Below are positions 57,639 through 64,000 of a stretch of 64,000 nt of DNA, in pieces; within the stretch, counting starts at the first letter, position 1, and the number at the start of each line of letters is the position of its first letter. Below the pieces are notes generated by a model that saw nothing but the letters and a program-made list of their open reading frames with translations, did no database searches and was not told the DNA's origin. Made by a program: the position numbers and the translations under genes. Origin of the DNA: Euwallacea fornicatus (Eukaryota > Arthropoda > Insecta > Coleoptera > Curculionidae); contig NC_089564.1 of the NCBI RefSeq assembly GCF_040115645.1, forward strand, positions 1,240,001-1,304,000, in the 5' to 3' direction.

Positions 57639-60600
57639 CTATTCAAATGTTATATCCATACCACTTGCATCATTCTTCGAGGTATTTTCAGGTATTATTG
57701 ATATGTTCACTTCTTGGATCAGGTCCAAATCATCTTGTTCAATCCGTTTCGCTGCAATGGCTTTCAGTAGTGCTTTTCCTTGTTCTTTAGTCTGAAATTT
57801 TCACTTTCTAAGATCTCAACAAAAATTCAAAACCATTATATTTTAGGAAGATTTGCTCTTGAGATTATATTTTTGTTTTATATATGATATCAAGTTACAC
57901 CAAGAAAATTTTCCTACCTCTTCACACTCAATACATTTGTATGCGTAAGTATACGCATCATCCAAGTGTCCTTTTCTCAAATAATAATTTGCTAGGTATT
58001 GTAGAGCGTTGTAATATTCGGGCTGTTCCTCTGCTATTTTATCTTTTTTTTCTTCCTCTCTGAGACAGTATTCTATGAATACTGCTGCTGAGTTTTCGAT
58101 GTCATTCAGTTTATCGTAGAGTCTAAAATAATGTTAAAGGTCATATAAGAAATATAAAAGTAATAAAAAGATAATGTTTTTAAGCAGAAATATTGTCTCT
58201 CATCATAAGACTACCATGAATCAACGCTGGACAAATTTGAAAACTAGATCATGCAAGTGTAAAAATTATTAAACGCATACTTGGCTAACTTAATTAAAGC
58301 TGATCCTTCCACATCCCCCACACTATAAGCCTTATAATAACACTTCAAAGCATTTTCCTGCCTATCAAGCCTTTCATATGTCTCTCCCAAGGCAATTATC
58401 ATCCGACTGTCATTCGGTCTCAACATTTGCGCCTGCTTGTAGTAATATAGTGAGTAAAAAGGCATTTTGAGTATCTCATATGTTTGACCTAATCCGTACC
58501 ACGCTCTATAGTCTCTCGCATTTATTTCTATAACACATTGAAACTTAAATATTTATTATTAAATAACACAGAATGACTTGCCAGTAGCATATCGGTAGCT
58601 TTGAATGGCTGCATTTATATTCTTCATCTCCATGTATTCGTGACCCATCAATGTCCATGCAGAAAGAAACTGAGGATTTAGTTTGAGGGCTCGTTTGAAA
58701 TATAACACAGCTTTAGAATGATCAGATCTTAAGCTGTAGTAGTTTCCTATTTCAGTTTGAAGTTTTATATAAAATAATACAGAAACGGTTTAGATATACT
58801 CACCTATCACACAGCAGGTTTCTACTCTGTATTTGTCTATTGTTACTACTGTATGTGCCAAATTGGCTAATTCAGTCTTATTTTCAAGAACATAGAGCAG
58901 ATTAGAATAAATATCCAAGTTATCTAATCTGAATGGATCAATTTCCAAGATTTTTCTAAACATTTGGATTGCCTCCACTAGTTCTAAAATCAAAATTGCT
59001 TGATGGGACTGTGAATTGAGCAACAAGAATAACAATCAAAAGAGTTTTTTTTACTATCAAATTTATTCATAGTATATGCATATGGCTCCACATACATATA
59101 CAATGTATGAAGATGTGGGAGATCACTTTAAAAACTTATAGAATCATTTTTAAAATAATCAAAATTTGAGCTACTCTAAACTAATTGAAAAATAGGATCT
59201 TTACCTATTTTCCAGTCCCACTGTCATTGATCAGGGACTGGAATCAAATAAATTATCTTAAAACTTGACATAAATATCTTAAAATTTGCAGTTTTAATAC
59301 TTCTGAGAATAATTTTGACACCTAGGAATAATAGTTATTTATGTGATCAGTTAGGAAATGCATAGTTTTGTGTAAAGAGTGTGGTTCTGCAGGATGAGAG
59401 ATGTCAGGTCCTGCAATATGACATGAGGGATACAATAACTGTATTTGTTTAACTAGAGTAATTATTGTCACTACTGGTCTTATCCCCTTAAAAGAAAAAG
59501 TAAATTACCTCAGGATATATAATTATTGAACTATTGAACACATTTCTCTACTATCCTACTGATTTAGGTAAGAACTTTAGTACTAACTAGTTTGACTTTG
59601 GATACCAAGTATCTTTATAACTTGTATGTATGTTTGAGAGTGGTAGTTTTGGATTTCTTTGATAAGTGAAAATTGTTAGATTTTATTAGTCTTTGAATGA
59701 TATAGGTATGGGAATTATTGTCAGAATTATTAAAGGAATTAACAAATTAACTGTTAAAAATTAATTACATTCATGTAAATATTTAAATTACTAAGTATGT
59801 TTACTAAAATATTTATCTCAGATATACTAATTTTTGAGCTTGTGACTTCCCTCAAGAATTATTTAAGTACTTACTTCTATTATTATGAAATCCCAGTGCT
59901 ATTTGTGACATAATATAAGTATTCTGTTCGAATCCCATATCCGACAATTTCTGATATATTTCTAAGGCCTCATCATTATTAAGTTGCTCCAAATAGGTAT
60001 GGGCAAAGAAGAAATATTTCATCCAATGATCAGGCAACTGATTGAATATATCATTGTATTTATCACACATTAACTTTCCCAACTCAAACCATGAACTCCA
60101 CAATATTGGTTCATCCTGAATTGCTTTTAAAAATACATCAACAGCCAAAGATCTAAGCCCCAGCTTTTTTAAAACGATTCCATAAAGATAGGAACAAAAC
60201 CCATCCAATTTGTTTTCATAAAAATTATTTTTTAACTCCGCACACAAAGTTTTCATTTCTTCATTTTGAATAGAATCCGGACGGCAGTTTGTCTCGGTCA
60301 TGTTGTCCAATTTTCGTTTTTCAATTGACAAATAGTTAGCATAGAAATATATAAATCGGCATTTAGATGAGGTGCAATTTCGTACAAAATGGCCACATCT
60401 ATCATATTCCTTAATATTAAAATATGATTTCGCAAGGAGGAATGTTGAATATTCATTATCACTGCTATCAAAGGGTTGAGGTAAACTTTTAGGCGGAAGC
60501 TGAACGTGATTCAGGGCAAAATTAAGTTCTGATAGCCATTTTTGAGATTGAAATAGGCCTCGTTCGGAGCACTGATAAATTCCTTCTAAAATATCTTGTT

Positions 60601-60640
60601 TCACTGCACTTAAATCCAGTTTAAGATCTGATAAATCCAT
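57639..60640 (-). CDS. CDC23: CDC23/APC8, TPR subunit of the anaphase-promoting complex (6 exons, 571 aa)
   Basis: Core subunit of the APC/C ubiquitin ligase, built of tetratricopeptide repeats; it homodimerises in the TPR lobe and is needed for mitotic exit. Exons: 60640-59875, 58983-58804, 58746-58582, 58527-58281, 58122-57918, 57791-57639, all in phase. The start is the first in-frame ATG (MDLSDLKLDL). Conserved blocks: SERGLFQSQKWLSELNFAL, YSTFLLAKSYFNIKEYDRC, IDKYRVETCCVIGNYYSLRS, AWTLMGHEYMEMKN, NARDYRAWYGLGQTYEILKM, RPNDSRMIIALGETYERL, TKEQGKALLKAI. The length is close to human CDC23 (597). Intron 3 starts GC (ACTG then GCAAGT), the only donor matching the phase-1 acceptor. Intron 1 (59874-58984, about 0.9 kb) contains nothing recognisable. 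Confidence 0.96.
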
Positions 60641-60667
60641 ATTTGAACTTTGGTGTATTTTATGCAA

Positions 60668-61007
60668 AAATGCTGCAGAAACCCCTGTAAATTTTATTTA
60701 ATATAATGCCATTTAAAATTATAAAACCTGATAAGAAAACTTTAAAATTTTGCAAATAGACACTATTCGTTGTTGTTATTTTCGCAAATTGTTAAGGTTA
60801 GAATATTAACTGTCACAAATGACAAGATAAGAAGCGTTTTCGGTTCGTTTGGTCCGTTACAGTATTTGTTGAACGTGCACGATTCTTTATATAAGCTCTT
60901 TTTGTTCTAAAAAAGCGGCTTTTCCGCAACTAAATTACCGGCATTGGAAAAAAGTATCATCACAGGCACGAGATCGGTTTATGAGATATGTTCGAATTGG
61001 ACTCGTA
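60668..61007. other. Upstream region of CDC23
   Basis: 340 bp that should contain the CDC23 promoter (minus strand). No core promoter motif was assigned. Confidence 0.35.
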
Positions 61008-61335
61008 TACAGGGTGTTTCAGAAACAAGTTGCCAAACTTTAGGAGGTTATAAAGGGCGATAAGTTAAGTCATTTCGCCTTATAAACATATATCCGGAAA
61101 AGAGTCGTTAAGGAACTAGACAAAAAAAATGTTAGAGAATGCATATGGCTTACCTTTGCACTCTTTTGGACTGCAAAGATAAGAAATAAAATCAAAAATA
61201 AAGTTTTAACTTTAACACTACGTATTTTTGTTTATATTAACTTCCAGAATACAATAATTGCGCTGGATCTTAACGTTTTGATGGCAGGAATCTGTCGTTG
61301 CTCTTTATCCCATTACTTTTGGGACACTTTGTTTA
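61008..61335. repeat. Non-autonomous DNA transposon relic
   Basis: The left end TACAGGGTGTTTCAGAAAC and the inverted right end (near CCCAAAAG / ACTTTTGGGACACTTTGTTT) form a weak terminal inverted repeat. CAAACTTTAGGAGGT after the left end is shared with the relic at 18360. Confidence 0.45.
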
Positions 61336-62350
61336 TTAAATTTTTTACACTATTAAATGTATTATTAATTTATTGTTAGATTATGGAAATCAAATAAACT
61401 CGGCACTTTTTAAATTTAATCGTTAGAGAAACCAAAATTTCGTCTTAGATTTTTGTTTTAAGTTTTAATTCAGCACACAAAAATCTTTTCAGTTAAAAGA
61501 GTTATAAAAATAACTAACAATAATGATATAGTCGTATTTGCTGGTTTTTTTTTCCTAACTGAATTTTTGAGGTCAAGTTAGAACTTCCTTTACATTTACA
61601 TCTTAAGGCGCACGGAGTAGCCACCAATGAAAGTTGAGAATTTGTTTGCCACAACTGTGGATAACTATCCTTAAAAGCAATTAAAAATCTGCAGAGTTCT
61701 TAAGAAGTTTTGCTTAAAGCTCAAAAATTACGCAAATAAAGTTATTATTTCATTTGTCTTCTATTGGGTGAAAGCAGGATTAAAGGTGGTCTACATATTA
61801 TTTACACAAGGTAGCTCACGAAAAATTTTCCGTCTTATGACGTGTGTATGTACTACCACTACGTTGCAGTACTATAATTTCCGACTTAATTATAAAGTGT
61901 TCTTTATAATACGGTTTTGGAGTAATACTTTAATATATTGTGGTCCTTGGGCAATGAAGCAGATAACACATGTATTTAACAATAACTGATTATTGACTAA
62001 TAGGTATAAATTCATTTCAACAGGCGATTAAGGAGTTTCGAAGGTATTTTAATTTTTATATAAAAATTAAATTATTAGAAAATTTTCATGAATTAGAACA
62101 TAAAATATTGTATTTAATAAAATTTTATTCAATCGAACCAATTGCTTTCTTTCATAAAACCTTACATAACGTACTTATTACATAAATTACTGTTTTTGTT
62201 GTAAGTACGATTTAAAGTTTTTTTTAAATAATATTATTCAACGGCTTTAAACTACATTGCACTGCAAAATTAACGCATATTTAAAATTTTTACGCATTTT
62301 CGTTTTTATGATTTTCAATAGCCCTGACTTAAGGGAATCAATAAGGGATA
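61336..62350. other. AT-rich region without gene
   Basis: No open frame, RNA or repeat could be supported. Confidence 0.4.
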
Positions 62351-62422
62351 GTCAAATGAATACACGGTGCACCAAAAAATTATATAATTTTTGTTCTTTA
62401 AATAGTACAAACAAATGAATAT

Positions 62423-63110
62423 TTAATAGTCTGTATTGCTCCCTCTTGCTCTGATTACTGCTTTACACGTCCTTAATATACTTGAAATTAAGTTTTTAAT
62501 ATCAACTTGAATGATTCGATCTGATATTATTATATGTTTAATCTGCTTTCAAATTATCAACTAAAGTTGACACATAAATAATCAATGAAGTTTATATAAA
62601 GGCTTATGATTGGCCAAGGCAGTGTTTGAATTTCCATATGTTGGAGATAATCTTGTACTACTCGTATCACTTGTTGACGTGCATTATCGTACATGTATAA
62701 AAAAATTTCAATGATAAGGGGGGCTCTATATGGAGTTGTGAAATGTCTGTTATGTATTGGTGAGCTGTCAAACCACCGTTTTGGAACACAACGAACTGCG
62801 TGCGACTTTCCACAATAATGCTTTTCCATATCCTAATAGATTCACCTCTATAACTCACAGTTTTGGCAATGTGCACTAGGTGTATCGCTCTCCAGGACTT
62901 CAATACACATTCCTACGACGATCTTCACTGAAAACGCAAAATCGAGACTCATCCGCAAAGAGTATATTGCTTCATTGAGCACTCCAATCCTAATGTTCTC
63001 GGGCAAATGGAAGACACTGCCTTCGATACTTTACGGTCGATAGGGGACCGTTTGTAGTACTATAGGGTGTTGTAGAAATTTCAACATAAAGATCGCTCTC
63101 ACGCAATGCC
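62423..63110 (-). mobile_element. Tc1-like transposase pseudogene
   Basis: Read on the minus strand from about 63110 it gives, in changing frames: a degenerate N-terminal third; FADESRFCVFSEDRRRNVY followed by a stop; TQFVVFQNGGLTAHQYITDI; YDNARQQVIRVVQDYLQ (catalytic DNA box); WPIISLYINFI, where SPDLNPIE would be normal; and finally ILRTCKAVIRARGSNTDY with a stop at 62423. In-frame stops, frameshifts and loss of the third catalytic residue show that it is inactive. Sequence at 62360-62385 (CACGGTGCACCAAAAAATT) may be its 3' terminal repeat. The other end was not found. Confidence 0.8.
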
Positions 63111-63224
63111 CTGACATCTGGGCAATAAATAATAATAGCAGAACCAAAATCAATATGCCAGATATACGATAAAGTTATCTGAACACGAATTTAACACGTG
63201 AAGGTTCATTTTAATAATATCTTA

Positions 63225-63419
63225 TTTCTTGTGATTTTGATAGACCAGGTACAATAAATACGGGGATCTCTTGAGCAAATTGCCTAGCGCCTCATTTGCC
63301 GCACAATTTGGATGCAAGCTATTAGTCCAGAAACACTTGCAAGAGTGCGGCAGACTTTTTATGATCAGCTCGGCTACTGTTCTGCACAAGAAGGGGGCCG
63401 ATTTGAATATTTAATTTAA
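63225..63419 (+). mobile_element. C-terminal transposase fragment, IS630/Tc1-mariner type
   Basis: The plus strand encodes SPETLARVRQTFYDQLGYC, then QEGGRFEYLI and a stop at 63417-63419. This matches the last ~35 residues of the transposase group whose other parts occur at 17552-17737, 20650-20760 and 32760-33000. Only the tail survives; it abuts the Tc1 relic in opposite orientation. Confidence 0.6.
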
Positions 63420-64000
63420 TTTTGGGTTTTGTTTTAATTTCCATTAACAATAAATGTTAATTGTTTTTTTTTTAATTTATTTCTAGAATTTTACACTTAC
63501 GTTTAAAAGTTGCATTTATTTTCTTATTTAATTTTGAGGAGAAAAATTATTTGAAATAATTTTGATGGCAAACTTTAAATAACGAATCAGCACCTGGTCG
63601 TTTAAAAGCGAGCAGTACCGTAAATGAGCTATATCACATCTAATTGAGATTATGTGTACGATAAACCAAGATACGCAGAAACAAACACTTCACATACCCA
63701 ATTCGCTGGAATTAACTTTATACAGGTTGTATATAAAAGATCTGTACAAAATCCTACTACATATTCCTGCGGTGAGTATATGACGATTTAACTTAATTCG
63801 TCTAATCCAAAAGTGGACGGTTTTCGAAATACAGGGTGTCAAAGTTAAGATTAAAAAATTGAAAAAAATGAATTACTTTGTTGCTAATGCTGCTATCAAC
63901 ATAAGGCATTGTATCAGGGGGGTTTTTAGGAGTGAGAAATCAGAATCCGTTTACATTTTCGATCCGCAACGTAGAGGGCGCAATGTCAGCGCTCGATGAA
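63420..64000. other. Right edge of window
   Basis: AT-rich. It contains another transposon-end-like ACAGGGTGTCAAAG at 63832. No gene was recognised. Confidence 0.4.

Noticed and set aside
1..64000. CRISPR arrays, bacterial operons, riboswitches
   Set aside because: None seen; the window is eukaryotic nuclear DNA with spliceosomal introns.

Overview
The window is animal nuclear DNA, most likely from an insect. It is AT-rich, with many short introns and many Tc1/mariner-type transposon relics. It carries insect gene types: two SNMP/CD36-family receptors, an Ala/Val/Pro-rich cuticular protein, a c-type lysozyme and cysteine-type (not selenocysteine) glutathione peroxidases. A beetle would fit, but the order cannot be proved from the sequence alone. 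Gene models below were built by hand from conserved protein blocks plus splice sites, and every internal exon junction was checked for codon phase.

Layout. 1-2026 (+): 3' part of HBS1, the ribosome-rescue GTPase. 3349-11506 (-): 15 coding exons of a mitochondrial FAD/aminomethyltransferase-fold protein best matched to the pyruvate dehydrogenase phosphatase regulatory subunit (PDPR). It converges with HBS1, and its first exon (start codon) was not found. 14886-39687 (+): SNMP/CD36-like receptor A, 9 exons. 44110-56848 (+): SNMP/CD36-like receptor B, 9 exons with the same intron phases, so a tandem duplicate of A. 57639-60640 (-): CDC23/APC8, a TPR subunit of the anaphase-promoting complex. 61000-64000: transposon debris.

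Four other genes sit inside introns of the two receptors. In receptor A, intron 3 holds an antisense cuticular-protein gene (19408-21819) and intron 6 holds a same-strand c-type lysozyme (28215-35279). In receptor B, intron 5 holds a head-to-head pair of glutathione peroxidase genes (50533-51428 minus, 52382-53641 plus).

Two proteins have unusual architectures. The lysozyme keeps its catalytic Glu/Asp and eight cysteines but is followed by about 465 extra residues, including a Pro/Arg-rich block that resembles insect proline-rich antimicrobial peptides. The plus-strand glutathione peroxidase is intronless and has about 260 extra N-terminal residues of Lys/Glu-rich, three-times-repeated sequence with nuclear-localisation-like clusters. 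These two are the best candidates for something not yet described.

Other points: two clear GC-AG introns and one possible third; a dead copy of receptor A exon 1 about 715 bp upstream of the real one; at least four related transposase relics of one IS630/Tc1-mariner-type family; an R1-type retrotransposon fragment; and several large inverted-repeat (foldback) elements.
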